Below are positions 1 through 12,091 of a stretch of 64,000 nt of DNA, piece by piece. The stretch's first letter is position 1, and each line of letters opens with the position of its first letter. Below the pieces are notes generated by a model. That model made no database searches. It was not told the origin of the DNA and was given only the letters and a program-made list of their open reading frames with translations. Made by a program: the position numbers and the translations under genes. Source of the stretch: Nephromyces sp. MM_2019 (lineage: Eukaryota; Apicomplexa; Aconoidasida; Nephromycida); assembly GCA_015657535.1 (NCBI GenBank), contig JADHZB010001491.1:124001-188000 (forward strand), in the 5' to 3' direction.

Positions 1-416
1 ACCTAATAATATAGAAAGAGTGATTGTATAAAATTAGCTCATAGACAAAAATAAGATTGAATTCTTATGTATGAATTTAAAACAGTTTTTTCTATTTTGC
101 GTGATGATAGAACAGAAAAAGCATACAGTCCAAGAAGTTCTCCAAGACTAATGGCGGGGGAGATTCCTCATTAAACCAACCTTCTGTAGCAGATGGGGCT
201 ATATATGCTTAAAAGCGAAGAAGCCCAGCACCACAATATCATTAGGTAGGAAAGAAAGATAACACCTATAACATGTAAGCACATACAAATAGCTAAGCCT
301 ATCGCTGGACTTTTGATAAATGTACACCTGGCACTGTAAGTAAATAAATCATACATAAAGCCACCTGAATATCTAGAGCCTTGTCTTTATACACAAAAAA
401 AATAATAGTATTAACA
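1..416. other. Downstream flank of RTRAF, no gene seen
   Basis: This lies beyond the minus-strand stop of RTRAF and should hold its 3' UTR. A 61-codon minus-strand frame (171-356) is hydrophobic and unsupported. I see no further exon. Confidence 0.4.
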
Positions 417-3400
417 TCATCGCCCAGTTTTTCCAATCCTGAACAAAAGACCGGCAAGAAAACTATGTGCATTTATCTCTAAACGCGATACATACACGTA
501 TAGCAACTCAAGCATAATAACGGCGTATATTATGAAGCACATTTGGTCAAAATGAATATCCTTCGAAGTGCATTCTTCGCTACAGTTTAGGCACACGTGA
601 CGAAAATTTCTATATTGTCGACTCTTAGACTTGCATAATAACTCATGCAAATAACTAGTAAAAAAATGGGGGAAAACATAGCATAATCATTCAGCAGCTT
701 AAAACAACTCAGACAGCCTCAGTATTACTATTTTTACTTGCAAACAATAGCACAACATGGCACATACACGCACTAATCTTCACGCATTCGCTAAATATTT
801 CTTACCTGGAATTCGTCTTCGGATGAGACGTCACCCTTTGCAGAGCATCTATCAAATTATTCACATTCAACTGTAAGCTTCTGAGAGAGTATCCTACATA
901 ATGCAAGAAAGGTGGAAGCAGATGAGAGTAATATCATTACGGGATAGGCACAAGGTAAGCCAGCAAGAGAGGTAAAAAGCTACATAAGAATACTACAATG
1001 AACTCTTAAACTAAAAATAATACCGCTCTATCAAACAAACAGAAAATGTCAAAGCCACATTAAGCATGCTAACATCATTTTTTTCCAAAAAAAAATTAAT
1101 GAAGGAGGGATACCATATTTTCCTCAGTTGGGCCCCAACAAGCCAAAACAGCACACAGTTTAACGGCTAATCTTCAAGGGCACATCACAAAAGGATAGCA
1201 GTTCTTAGGTTTAAGTTGATCGTATTAACCAACGCTATCAACTCAAATATTCAATAGCAGCAAAATTCGACTAGGCATACAGAAAGCGAGTTTACACTAT
1301 TACCTATACTGCTGGATTTCCATATCTACTAATATGCGAAATTCATATAGAATGCGCAGGGAAAGCACCCAGGATATTATTAAAGTTGCTACGATACACA
1401 AAAATGTTAAGCTAAACATAATTTTTAAAGCTTGAAACATTCAAGTCAGCACATAACAAGGAAAACTAATCAAAAAAACTTCACTAGGGAAAAATTTATA
1501 AGTAAGTCAGCAAAACATCTTTATCTTTAGAATTCAGAAATTTTTTTAAATAACAAAGCCTTCGCACTCACCATGATAAAATTGAAGCGACACTATTACG
1601 CGGTGAACACCAGGGCTCCGTAAGTTATCGCTCAAAGGATAGAGGGAGTCCTCAGAATTGAAATTCACATTAGGAAATATAGCTGATCTCAAATACATCA
1701 TAATAACCTAAAGATAAAAAATAAATTATATATAACAAATCTTGGAGTACGCCCAAAATCTTCCTACCATGAATCTCATAACGAAAAATATCAGGCCATA
1801 ACAGAAACAAGGACTAAAATAGGAGATAATTCACGGTAAACTCGCATCTAAAAAAGGTAGTAGAAGACCATCGATATCTTGCTAAATTAAATCTATAAAC
1901 AAGAAGAAAGCGCCACATTATTCTTAAAATAAAAAGCATTCATGTAGATTGTTGTGATATAATTACATTTAATTTTAAAGGCATAAGTAGCATTAAATAT
2001 GGCAAAAAAAAACACAAAGTAAAGTATGCCAAAAAATGCACATAAGCTATGGATATAAATTATTCTTTTTTATGGGATAGCAGCAATGACTTGTACAAGA
2101 AATATAGTTTAAGTCGATGAGAGTTACAAACCAGTAGAATAATAGTCAACAGCTTTGCTGATAGGCTGTAATAAAACCAGTTAAATACAAGTTATAAAGC
2201 AATAAAGTTTATTTAAAGTGCTTACGTTTATGATTGACTTCATATCATTTTCTGAACATGGGTGTTCAAGTACTTCAGGAGGCCAGAAAAAGCGCAGCAG
2301 TTCATTCATATGAGAGAGAATTACTCTGTCATCACAAAACGAAGGCCTTGTAAACCGAGTGGCGGTCATACCAAACTGCTTAGGAATAAGGGCATCCGAT
2401 ACAGTATTTTCTATACAGATGGGAGCGCAGGCAAGATTCAATGTCAGTCCATTACTTCAAACATTTCTGCCTGCAACTTTTTGATCAGGAAGAATATTAA
2501 ACAAGATTAGATAGATAAGATTGTTAGGAAAACATTCCCCAGCTTCCATAAGAGCTTCAACTAACTTCATTCCAGGGAAATATAACTTAGTCGATTTTAT
2601 GCATTCAAATAGCACAAATTGTAAGGAAAAGCCACCAGACGTAAGCAATAGACTAAGTAAATAGTGAATGAGAAATAATAGGTTTTTTAACGCAAACATG
2701 AAATATGCATACCACACACTCCATCTGCTTTGGTATAGCATGTAATAAAAAAGCATATATAAAATAAAAGGTATATCAGCCCCAACAAATTTTGGATGAT
2801 AATGAATGTTTTCATGCGCAACCTTCAAGAAAGTCTTCATACATATCCTTTAGAGCTATAGAAGCCACAGCATCAAGAATATAGGCCCTATCCCATGAAT
2901 ATGATAGGTCAAAAGTGTTCATTGCAAGCTCCAAGTCCATTAGGTACTGTAAAAAAACCATAAGCATACCTCAGTGCTTTCAAAATAATAAAATTTAATA
3001 ATATCTTCGCATTTGATGAAATTATACCAAAGATATGTAGCTAAATTAGAAGGGGAAATTTTGAACCAAAAACTAAGATCGCATACCCTTTGTGTGATTA
3101 CTCTCTTTTAACCCAGCAGCTCCATGAACGATACATACTTTAAAATTTCGTGAACAAAAAATCGTGGAAATTTGAAACGATAAAGATTATGGCTTCAGCG
3201 TGCTAGGTAAAAGATAACCCATCATCATTTAGTGCCTAAGGAAAACAATCTGAGAAGATTTAAAATACCCTCTTTAACATTCTGCAAATGAGTAGGGGTC
3301 GGTCTAAAGATATCACGACGCAATAATCGACATAATACACGGCTCACAACACACAAAAAATTTCGGGGGTGATACGCTTAAAAAATACCAAAGGACTGAA

Positions 3401-3630
3401 GAGATGCATAATCTAGCATATACTCAGAGTACCTTCTTGATAGCATTTTCCCTAGTAGCTACGTCACTACTTCGTAAAGGCACTCTTTTGTCAATCGAGT
3501 AGAATCGTATCTTCTCTTCCTCAAGCCAAAGCATCATTTTGGTAAAGTTTTCGAGCGAAATTTTCTCGTAAGGTAAAGCTGGGGCCTCCAGGCAACGGAG
3601 CTTTCGCAAAGTGGCAACAGCGAGCGACAT
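417..3630 (-). CDS. RTRAF: RTRAF / CLE (C14orf166) family protein, six exons
   Basis: Exons read on the minus strand: 3630-3433, 2946-2823, 2410-2226, 1707-1572, 893-806 and 438-417. They join in phase to 753 nt, about 250 aa; the human family member has about 244 aa. The N-terminus (RKLRCLEAPALPYEK, then MMLWLEEEKIRFYSID near residues 30-47) matches the RTRAF start with its WLEDQKIRHYKI core. The end (LRSLQLNVNNLIDALQ, SHPKTNSRIGKTGR) matches the family C-terminus ADPKTDHRLGKVGR almost residue for residue. RTRAF is known as a shuttling RNA-binding factor, part of the tRNA-ligase complex with RTCB and DDX1 and of cap-binding and transport granules; those roles are inferred from family. The donor of exon 2 (GAAG|GTTGCG) is weak, but only this joint gives correct phase and length. 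A 127-codon frame at 2457-2840 falls inside the second intron and partly over exon 2. No upstream ATG was preferred over 3630. Confidence 0.88.
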
Positions 3631-6600
3631 TCCTATGCTAGAGCTTTTTCAATATCTTTGGAATCTAGAAGAATCGCATATAGTTCGCCAAGAGGGAGGA
3701 AGAACCATGAAAACATTAGAAAATTCAATGCTACATACAGAGACGACAGAAGCATTTCCAATAACACTCAGTTTAAATAAAACGACATGCCAATGCATAC
3801 CAGAGCCAATGCAACCATATTTTTTTATAATTCACTGAAGCGGGAGGTTGCAGTTCACCTGAGCACGCGCAAAATACTGTTACGCCGACTTCGCCACTCT
3901 GGAAGGCTATGATTTACTAATTACGGACGCGCACTTCATCGAAAAGATATCTAGCAGAGCAAAAATAAAGCACATACAAAATTTTTTGTTTGAATGTCTT
4001 GCAGCTACGAATGACAGTGTTGTGATATGTGTGTTTCTTTGTGAGTTTGCGCTTCTACATATGTTCGTGTGCTTCCTCGTGAGTGTGCGTTCCTTCGCAA
4101 ATGTGTGTCTGCCCCTTTGTACATGTGTGTGTTTCTTCGTATGTGCGTACGTGTGCTTTTTCGTATATGTGGGTGTGCTTCTATGTATGTATGTATGTGC
4201 TTCTTCGTATATGTATGTGTTTCTTCATATGAGCGTGTTTCTTGGCTAGTTCCATAGAGTCACTCTCTGTATGCGTGGATATGTGTGTGCTCCCCAAAAA
4301 TCTCGATCATAAAAGAAACAGTTTTGGTAGTGGGTTATAAAGCGTTGCACAGTGTGCAGGTGCCGTATCTCCGCTCAATCTCACCAGTACTTAATGAATA
4401 AGGAGGGTGATGATTCGCTATTTCCTTGAAGCGCAGTTTTAATAGTAAATTAGGAACCTAGGTAGCAGCGGCAAGATAACTTACTTCTATGTTCCCCCAC
4501 GCCAATGGAAGAGGACAGCTACTATACGGTGATTAAACACTGTAAGCTTTGCATATAAATACTCTCACATTGTGCTAATATCCGGGTTGCCGAGACGCAG
4601 TTCTAAGATGTTTAATAATTACGGATACTCCAAATAAACCGTATCAAATTTTGTGAATGGCAATTTCTTAATAGCGAATTGAGGGACCCCATGTCCTTGT
4701 GGGTACTGCTGGATCCCCGGGGGAGCGCAAAGCTAATATTGACTGCTGGGAAAAATGGCCGGTAACCCTTCAAAATTACAGAACTATGCCGTTTGACTAC
4801 GAGGCGTATTAATTTGATCGGTTCGACAAGCGGAAAACTAGTAAGCGACAAATCGTTAACAGACCGTCTTATGAAGTAGTAACAGAAGAATGGCTAAAAT
4901 CAGGTATAACTCATAGCGCTTTATTGATTTTTTTTTGAATGTCTGGAGCTTTTACAGAATGAGACAAGTGTTTTCTTGCTATAATCCTGCCATGCACCGT
5001 TTGCCTTGCTAATACGTATATTACACTCCTAACAGCATGCAAAGGGAATTATCCTAACTTGTTCTGAAGTACTTATCTCGTCGACTGGCATCCCATCTCC
5101 CTAGTGCAAACAAAAAATGACTCTTTGGTATAGATTCGAGCTACTTGGGTGGTGTGTACACCACAATCCTAGATAAGTCGTTGCTTCCAGGTTCCGAGTG
5201 CAGCTCCTCATACATGCGTCTAGCGATTTTCGTGTGCATAAAAACGCAAGCGCTACAAATTGATAGCATGTTTCATCCATTTCGATATTTTAAGCTGCAT
5301 TATATCTCGTGCAAAAAATCTCTTATTTCATAAAATTTTTCAGGTCTGGGATGGCTTGTAAAAACTTATCAATGACTAGCCGAGTTCCCAGAACCCACCT
5401 ATAGTATTTGATCACAGGCCTCATATTCTCAAGAAATATGCATACATTACTCATTTAACGTGACTGAGAGTGATATATGCGAAAGTTGCAAAGGCTGGGT
5501 GATATCCTATGTTTGTTTTAGTCGGAAGGCGCTTACTGCTGTGCATATAAAGTATATTGATCAAAACAATATGGTCTTTGCAAAAAAACAGTTCCAAATG
5601 TCTGCTGAAAGAAAGGGCGTATAATTTGTCGAAGAATGTCATATCCAAATATCTCTTGCTACCTAATTAAGTTTATAGACATCGCAAAGCAGAATGCAAA
5701 CAAATTTCCAAAGATTGCAAACGGCACGTATCAATTCATGCAATAAACTCTGAATAAAGATAGCGGATCTCACTGTTAAAATGAAGACTTGTATCATTAG
5801 CCCTTTTGAAAAATTTCGATTGAGCAACATGCGTGGAAATTTGTTTTAGGAGGCAAATATGCAAGAGGATGCATACCTTTTGCTCAGAAAAATTTGCAGC
5901 AAAACCAACAAAACATAGGTACACGTGGCTCCGTATCTTTAGGATAAGAGCTGAAATACAAAAATGGTTCAAAGCGAGAAATTTAAGTTGCATAAATTAT
6001 CCCTTTTATCATTTTATGACTGCTTTTTCTATTGATAGATGATTAGTCGATAATATTTCCCAAGCTGAAACATTTGCGTAGCATCGATTGCATGCTAGCC
6101 ACTGTCGCATGGTAGTAGCAATTGCACGCAACCATTGAACAATTTCCTTCAAAACCATATTTATGTTGCTTTCCTAGCTGATGGACATAATATCAATCCA
6201 CAAAATATAGTTTTTACCAAAAATTCAGTGACACTAAGATGCGTTTGCGAATTTATAATTTCCCAAAGACTAACCATGGAGCCTAAAATAATTTTTGGCT
6301 CACTATATTGTGGTCGCGAAACCACCGTGTCATTTCGATGCTATAAGACTTTTTTAGCTATGAATTCATGTTTTAGAGCTCAAATTCCGCCATCTTCAGA
6401 ATAATATATTTTGTAGAGATTTTACTGTACAAAAATACTGTGTACTAATTTTACGCTCCGATTCACACAATCAGCCAAACGAAGCTAGTCCTAATAAGCT
6501 AGTGACAATACCATAATGTGCCATCTCACAAAAGGAGACACGTTTTAAAATTCGCCTTGGCTTTGTGTTGCCCCCAGCCTTACGTAGAATATATTCCTCT

Positions 6601-7741
6601 TACTAGCTTAGAAATCCGTGGCTTTTACGGCTACTAATACACGAAAAATTGGTACTAGCAGAGGCATGCCTGCCCGCTTGCCATATTTTCCCTTTGCTGT
6701 GCATTAGAGGGGCATCATGAACAACTCTTCCATACATATACCAGATGACAATAGTTTTATCGGTCGAGACATTAATAAATCAGGCGATTAAATGTATCAG
6801 TCTGTTGGTGAGCCGCTGCAAGCTTCGGTAATAGGTAAAGCCTTTGTTTTGATTCGCAGGCCCTCCACCCACCAAAAGTGCTCCGCTCAATTAAGTCTGT
6901 GTGTTGCTCGAGTCAGTTGCACAAGAACAACGCAAAGTCGGATACATTGCTTTGTGCCAGAAATTTATGCAGTCGACTAAAATCGCGGGGCCCGATGATA
7001 CTGTCCGCCGCCTTGGTTAAATACCCACCGGACACGGGGTGAATAAATGATTCTGTTATTGGATGTGTGCAGTATACAAGCCACTAGAGGGCTTCTCCGA
7101 CCTTTAAGTCGCATCCCTTACCATATAATTTGTCAGTGCTCAAGGCTTGACTCGCTTTCGTTGATTTCATGCTCCTATTACTCTCATGTTCGTGTAGTAC
7201 AGTGTATGTTAATTGCCCCAGATTATTCTCCTGCGAAAAAAATTGGTATCCTTTATTGAAGAAGGCGCGGCGTATGCAGTAGTGAGGTGTGGAGTGCAGA
7301 AGCTTTCTCATGCTTTTGCTTTTTTTGTGACGCCTAATGTTATTTTATAATGTTCTCGAGGGCAAAGATATTCGTTTTTGCTGTTCATTGGCTGAGTGTT
7401 TTTGCCGGGTGAATTCACATGATCTAAAGCTTCACATATTTATGTGGGTTAGGAGTATCTACGGTAACTCATTATTTATAGGGGTAGGGCTGTACCAGGT
7501 CTACTATACGCAATGAAGCTACCATACCGACTAGCGTGTGCTTCAAAGATTACTGGATAAGTTTATCTGCCTCTCTGTTCTTTTGAAGTCTTAATGCATC
7601 TATAGCCAGTCTTACAAGTTGAACAGCATTGGTTTTTTGCTTGCTTCGAGCTATGTGTGCATTTTAGATGTGTCGTGCACCAATTCTTTTATCCAGCCCT
7701 TTGCGTGTTTGATACTATTTTGCTTGCATTATTACTTTTTA
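3631..7741. other. Intergenic region between divergent RTRAF and PTB
   Basis: About 4.1 kb separates the two genes, which are transcribed away from each other, so both promoters should lie here. Frames of 60-90 codons are scattered on both strands with no splice-compatible neighbours. Base composition is strand-balanced, unlike the flanking transcribed regions. The only clear structure is the minisatellite at 4018-4255. No TATA box or motif array could be assigned. Confidence 0.5.
4018..4255. repeat. Degenerate GT-rich minisatellite, period about 18-22 bp
   Basis: Roughly a dozen imperfect units with the theme GTGTG(C/T)TTCTTCGTATAT follow one another. Units vary at several positions and in length, so the array is old or partly sequence-constrained. 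Because the unit lacks stops in two frames, it produces overlapping Cys/Val/Phe-rich reading frames (3986-4249 and 4069-4257). I regard these as by-products of the repeat, not genes. Confidence 0.75.
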
Positions 7742-7754
7742 GGAAGTGCTCAAT
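7741..7754 (+). promoter_or_regulatory. Possible splice acceptor of a 5' UTR intron of PTB
   Basis: The sequence ATTACTTTTTAG ends at 7742, a pyrimidine-rich acceptor only 12 nt before the ATG at 7755. The 5' UTR of the PTB gene may therefore begin in an upstream non-coding exon. A coding upstream exon cannot be ruled out, since the frame is open back through this site. Confidence 0.4.
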
Positions 7755-10700
7755 ATGTCTCATGCGTCCATGGGAAAGCGTTCTCTTGATATGGATGAAG
7801 ATGCAGAGAAAAGCCAGATGGATGGTGCTCATCCAAAGCGACAGCAGCTGAGCCAGGGCAAGCCCGCTACCCGAGTTCTTTTGCTACGAAATCTTGCCCG
7901 AGGTGTTACTGAGTTAGACGTAGAGGCCTTTGTAAAGCCATTCACCGCTGGATATAAGCCGAAGGTGTTCGTGCAAGCTTCTACTGGACGAGCTTTTGTG
8001 GAGTTCAATGTGAGTGCTTCGTTTAAAGGTTCATGCCTGCAACCATCAAACATTTTTTGAACTATGATAGGGGCTGCCAGTCTATATAGGAGAACTTTAA
8101 AAGATAATTCTATACTTTCGTATAGCTCTTGGTTGGGTTCATGTAGGGGACAAGCAAAAGATTGTAAGCAATAGAAAGTGAGATTTCAGCGAATTATTGT
8201 TGATGAAGTACTGTGGGTGGTCTATTAAATCCCCGAATTTGCTTTTGGTAGCTATTACTATGATTTTATGTCTTTTATGAGTATTGACCGTTGAATGAAA
8301 GGAATTTCTTCGTTGCTGTATTCCAGGATGAAGCTGCCGCATCAAATGCCTTGGACTACTTCTCTCAACATCCGATTCAGTTGAAAGGAACCAACGTATT
8401 AGTCACTTTTAGTAAGCACGCGAATGTCACAACTCAGGATGAGAAGTCAGAGCCTTACAAAGTTTTGCTTGCCTCTGTAACAAATCTTATATACCCAGTA
8501 AACATAGAGCTGATGTATTACCTTTTCAGCTATCATGGAGTAGTTGAAAAGGTAATTATTTTTACGTTTTAGCTTTTCTTTTCATAATATTATTATGTTT
8601 CATTAAAGCAGAATATGGAGAATTGAGAATGCTCTCTTTTGAATGAGATGTGTGTATGGACCGTTACCCGTGCTCCGTTTCTATAGTTAAGTTGAGACTG
8701 CTTCCTTTTGAATTAAAAGTTCTTATGGAGCGTTACCCTTAAAACGTCCTTTTGTGCAATACCTTTTTTAACATTTCTTTCTCTTGTTACCCCATTTCTA
8801 AGTGTTAGTTGCATTTTTGGCTGTTTTAGCATGATTGTAGGTGTTTTTATTTTTTTATTTCTGTGTTACCCACGTATATAATAATACAGTGGAAGCTACA
8901 CTAACAAAACTTTTCTTTTTTCTCCTGTTTTTTTTTCAGATTGTTACATTTTCTCGTACCCCTACTATATACCAGGCTCTCATACAATTTCGCGATACCA
9001 ACCATGCCAAGAATGCAATGCTTGCATTGCATAATCGAAATATATACGATGGATGCAACACCCTACAGGTTCTATCATGTATATGAATGCTTATAGCGAT
9101 AGCTCTTACATATGAATGTTTATATCGATAGCTTATTCACCTATGCTCATGGTGATTCATTTTATTTTATCTTCTGCTTTTTATACTATCAGATACAGCC
9201 TTCAAGACTCACTGAACTTGTTGTGAAATCAAATAGTCCAAAGAGTTGGGATTACAGTGGTGGTCAGGTTCCAACAGTGAATAAAGGCAGAGGTAATGAC
9301 ACCGAATCTCGCAAAATATCTACCTTACTCCTCACTGTTATTTTTTATTATCTGTCAGCCGGTTCTTTAAGGTGCAATACATAGTTTGTTGTAATCATAA
9401 CCTGGCAACTTTGTTTTTCATTTGAAAGTTTTTTAATTTGCTCTTGTTGCTGTCATTCTATTGGCGTATACTTTGCACTGAGTGCCGTTTCTTTGGTGTT
9501 TTGTGATTTTGCTCTCCACTCCCCTCTCGGTTTTTTTTTCTTCATGCTACATTTGTCACTTTCTACCATATATATGCTTTCTTTCATTTTTCAGGACAAT
9601 TTACCGCTTTTGGGCCAAATCAGACTCCGAATCAAATGCAACCTCGTGCTCTGCCACCTAGCAATCTACCCAATCAGCTTTCAATAATAGATAAACTACC
9701 TAAAGAGTTGCGTGAGGCTAATCTAGAGTCTACCAATGTATACCAGACCCCGGTAATAATATGTTACAATTTACCAGCTGGAGTCGGCGTAGAACAGGTA
9801 TTCTCTCTCTTCGGTGTGCTCGCGCCAAGAAATAAGTGCGGATTGTAAGATTCAAGAAATTAATTTGAAGAAAAAGCCTTGATTACTGTGACACTTGATG
9901 CTTTTTTTTTGCTATTTTTTATTCTTAACATGTTTATTTGTTACTTTTCCTAGCTCTTGCTATGTCAGTCTGTATCCTCTTAGGGCTTCTTCTTGGTCTT
10001 GTATCAGCCTTGGGGTATTAGCTTTTTGCTTTTTCCTCTTTTTTTGCTCCTTTATTCCGTCTACCGTCCTCCCTTTTTGTTTTCTGCAGATCTTCAATCT
10101 CTTTAGCCTTTACGGAACTATTTTGCGCATAAAGATTTTGCGCGAGAAAAGTGACACGGTATTGATTCAGTACTCTGACCCTCTATACGCCACAATTGCG
10201 CGAAGCTTACTGCAGGTATTACGCTGAAACCTAGAGAAAATTTGCTCATGCTTTTTGAATAACGGGATCTTTTTTTTCGGTGTGCCACCGGTAATCTGGT
10301 GAATGTACTACTTTAATTCTTTGGTTTTTTTCTGAGTTTCAATATATAGCGTTATTGTCGTATGTCTCTGCTCTTGGAAGTGTTATTAATTCTCTTAGGG
10401 AAGAGTGCACGTGGGTTTTTTGATTATATAGCATCAACTACTTGTTTTTGCAGTGTGTGTTCTGAGTGTATGTGCTGAGTGTGTGCTGATGAAACAGGCT
10501 TTTTTTTTTACCAGATCAGGTGCAAAGTTTTTTGGAAAGCACAATTCTGGTAGCATTGTGTGTAACAAAGGCTAGCTGTTATTTGCTTGTGTGATAAGCA
10601 CGCGCTAATGCGTTACCTTATCTTAAGATTACCTTCTTAGCTATATATAATGAATTTATGTGCGTTTTTACACTGTAATTTCTTTTTACAGAACGTAAAC

Positions 10701-11722
10701 ATATCGGGTAATGAACTTCAAGTAAGATTTTCCAAAAATCATGAGGTGAAGGCCCCACAGAGTACTTCAGAGTCTCCGGAAGATTCTCAACGTAACAAGG
10801 GTTTTCTTATCAAGGACCAGAGATATGCGGTATGTTCTTTTACTTCGCAACGAGCATTTGCTTGTTTTTGTATTGAGTTTATCACAAAGAGTGCCCTTTG
10901 TATTCTCTGCCTTTCTTGTGAGCTGCTTCTGCTTGTGTATTTCTCCAATTTTTCCCTGCTTTCTGGTGGATTCCCACACCAATTAGTATTACATTATTTT
11001 GCTTGAGACTCGTTTTAGTTTGACAGGGGCTTTGCAATCTTTCGTGTTTTTTACTGGTCACCACAGCTAATTCATTCCTATCTATTCTTTTTTGGTATCC
11101 TTGTCCTTTATTCATCTTCGATTTGTATTTTAACTATTTTTCACAGACGAGTGACATAGAAAAATATGTTAAAGGTGCTTGTAAGCCTACGAGCACTTTA
11201 TTCGTTGCAAATATTATGCCTGAGATCGCTGAAGATGAGATTCTAGAATTGTTTTCCCGCTACGGGACGGTGGTAAAGTGGCTTTTCAAGTCTCCAAAGG
11301 AAGGTTCTCAAAATCGCATGCTTATCGTTGAGATGGCTTCGGAAACCCAGGTATGCAGTGAGTAGTTTGTACATACACCCCGACTAGTGATTTATTTTTG
11401 AGCTGCAGGCTTATGGATTCACAAAAAAAAATGTGCTTTCGATTTGAAGGAATTTGTTTGAAATTCTTTTGTTGCGATTAGTGTAAATAGGGTGTGCATA
11501 TTAATTGCTTTTCACTAATTCGTGGATTATTTTTTTTTCACGAGTTGAATATATTTATATCCGTCTTTACCTTTCTGTTTTGTAACTGGTTTTCCCTTCT
11601 ATTTGCAGGCTCTCCACGCGTTAATGAATCTGCATAACTATACACTAAACACACGAGACATAAAGGTTGCCTTCTCGAAGACCGTATTGCCTTCCTCGGA
11701 TGAAACTCGAACAGCGCGATGA
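7755..11722 (+). CDS. PTB: Polypyrimidine-tract-binding protein (PTB / hnRNP L-like), four RRMs, nine exons
   Basis: Exons: 7755-8009, 8327-8551, 8940-9068, 9193-9292, 9595-9797, 10090-10215, 10692-10829, 11147-11350 and 11609-11722; 1,494 nt, 497 aa. Every intron is GT-AG with a T-rich acceptor tract. Four RNA-recognition motifs lie near residues 40-115, 129-206, 288-361 and 406-484. Visible RNP-like strands include RVLLLRNL, YKVLLASV, PVIICYNLP and STLFVANIM. RRM2 is followed by LTELVVKSNSPKSWDYS, which corresponds to the extra strand typical of PTB RRM2. This four-RRM layout with non-canonical RNP motifs is shared by PTB and hnRNP L; I favour PTB. The family binds CU-rich RNA and controls splicing, polyadenylation and mRNA stability, mostly in the nucleus. 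A basic KRQQ stretch near residue 28 could serve nuclear import. Start chosen as the first ATG after the acceptor at 7742. Confidence 0.95.
8623..8745 (+). repeat. Imperfect 55-bp direct repeat in PTB intron 2
   Basis: Copy one (8623-8677) and copy two (8692-8745) share TTGAGA-TG, TTTTGAAT and TATGGA-CGTTACCC at matching positions with a period of about 69 bp. This looks like an old local duplication inside the 388-nt intron 8552-8939. Confidence 0.6.
9081..9138 (+). repeat. 29-bp tandem duplication in PTB intron 3
   Basis: Two adjacent copies, 9081-9109 and 9110-9138, share ATATGAATG, TTATA and CGATAGCT with about five mismatches. The duplication fills nearly half of intron 3 (9069-9192), the shortest intron of the gene at 124 nt, starting 12 nt after the donor. 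Confidence 0.7.
10018..10089 (+). promoter_or_regulatory. Long pyrimidine tract before PTB exon 6
   Basis: About 70 nt upstream of the exon 6 acceptor are almost all C and T, with several CTTTTT, TTCCTCTTT and CCTCCCTTTT blocks. CU-rich tracts of this kind are the known ligand of PTB proteins, so binding of the gene's own product here is a reasonable inference. It is also simply an unusually strong acceptor tract. Confidence 0.4.
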
Positions 11723-12091
11723 ACTTTTTTGAAGAAAAAATTTGAAAAAAAGTAAGGAGCTGCTTTTTATACATTTAGACAGGAGAGCTAAATGATTTTA
11801 GAGCGCTTATGTTTTATTAGTTAATCATATATTTATTCAAATGATATATAAATCATAAAAAGTATACACGCTAGTATGCGAGTGGCTGCTGATGGACTTG
11901 CGCTCACATCATGCTATTTGTTACATTCCATAATCTATTCATTAAAATGGCTCTTTTTAACCGGGCTGACATAAGCTTATACTTATTTTGAGTCATCCGA
12001 TTATCTTGCAGGAGGGTACCCTTTGTCATTTGTTTAAAATATCATCATATTCTCCATAAATAACTGTTGGCTTCAGCTATTTGCGGAGTTG
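11723..12091. other. 3' flank of PTB
   Basis: AT-rich sequence that should contain the PTB 3' UTR and polyadenylation site. A short frame from the ATG at 11876 encodes 32 hydrophobic residues and stops. It could be a leader exon of the next ORF, but no good donor follows it. Confidence 0.4.

Noticed and set aside
2457..2840. 127-codon minus-strand frame inside RTRAF
   Set aside because: Only the RTRAF model that skips it gives correct phase and family length; apart from a small out-of-frame overlap with exon 2 it lies in the second intron.
3986..4257. Two Cys/Val-rich ORFs
   Set aside because: They are translations of the degenerate GT-rich minisatellite in two frames.
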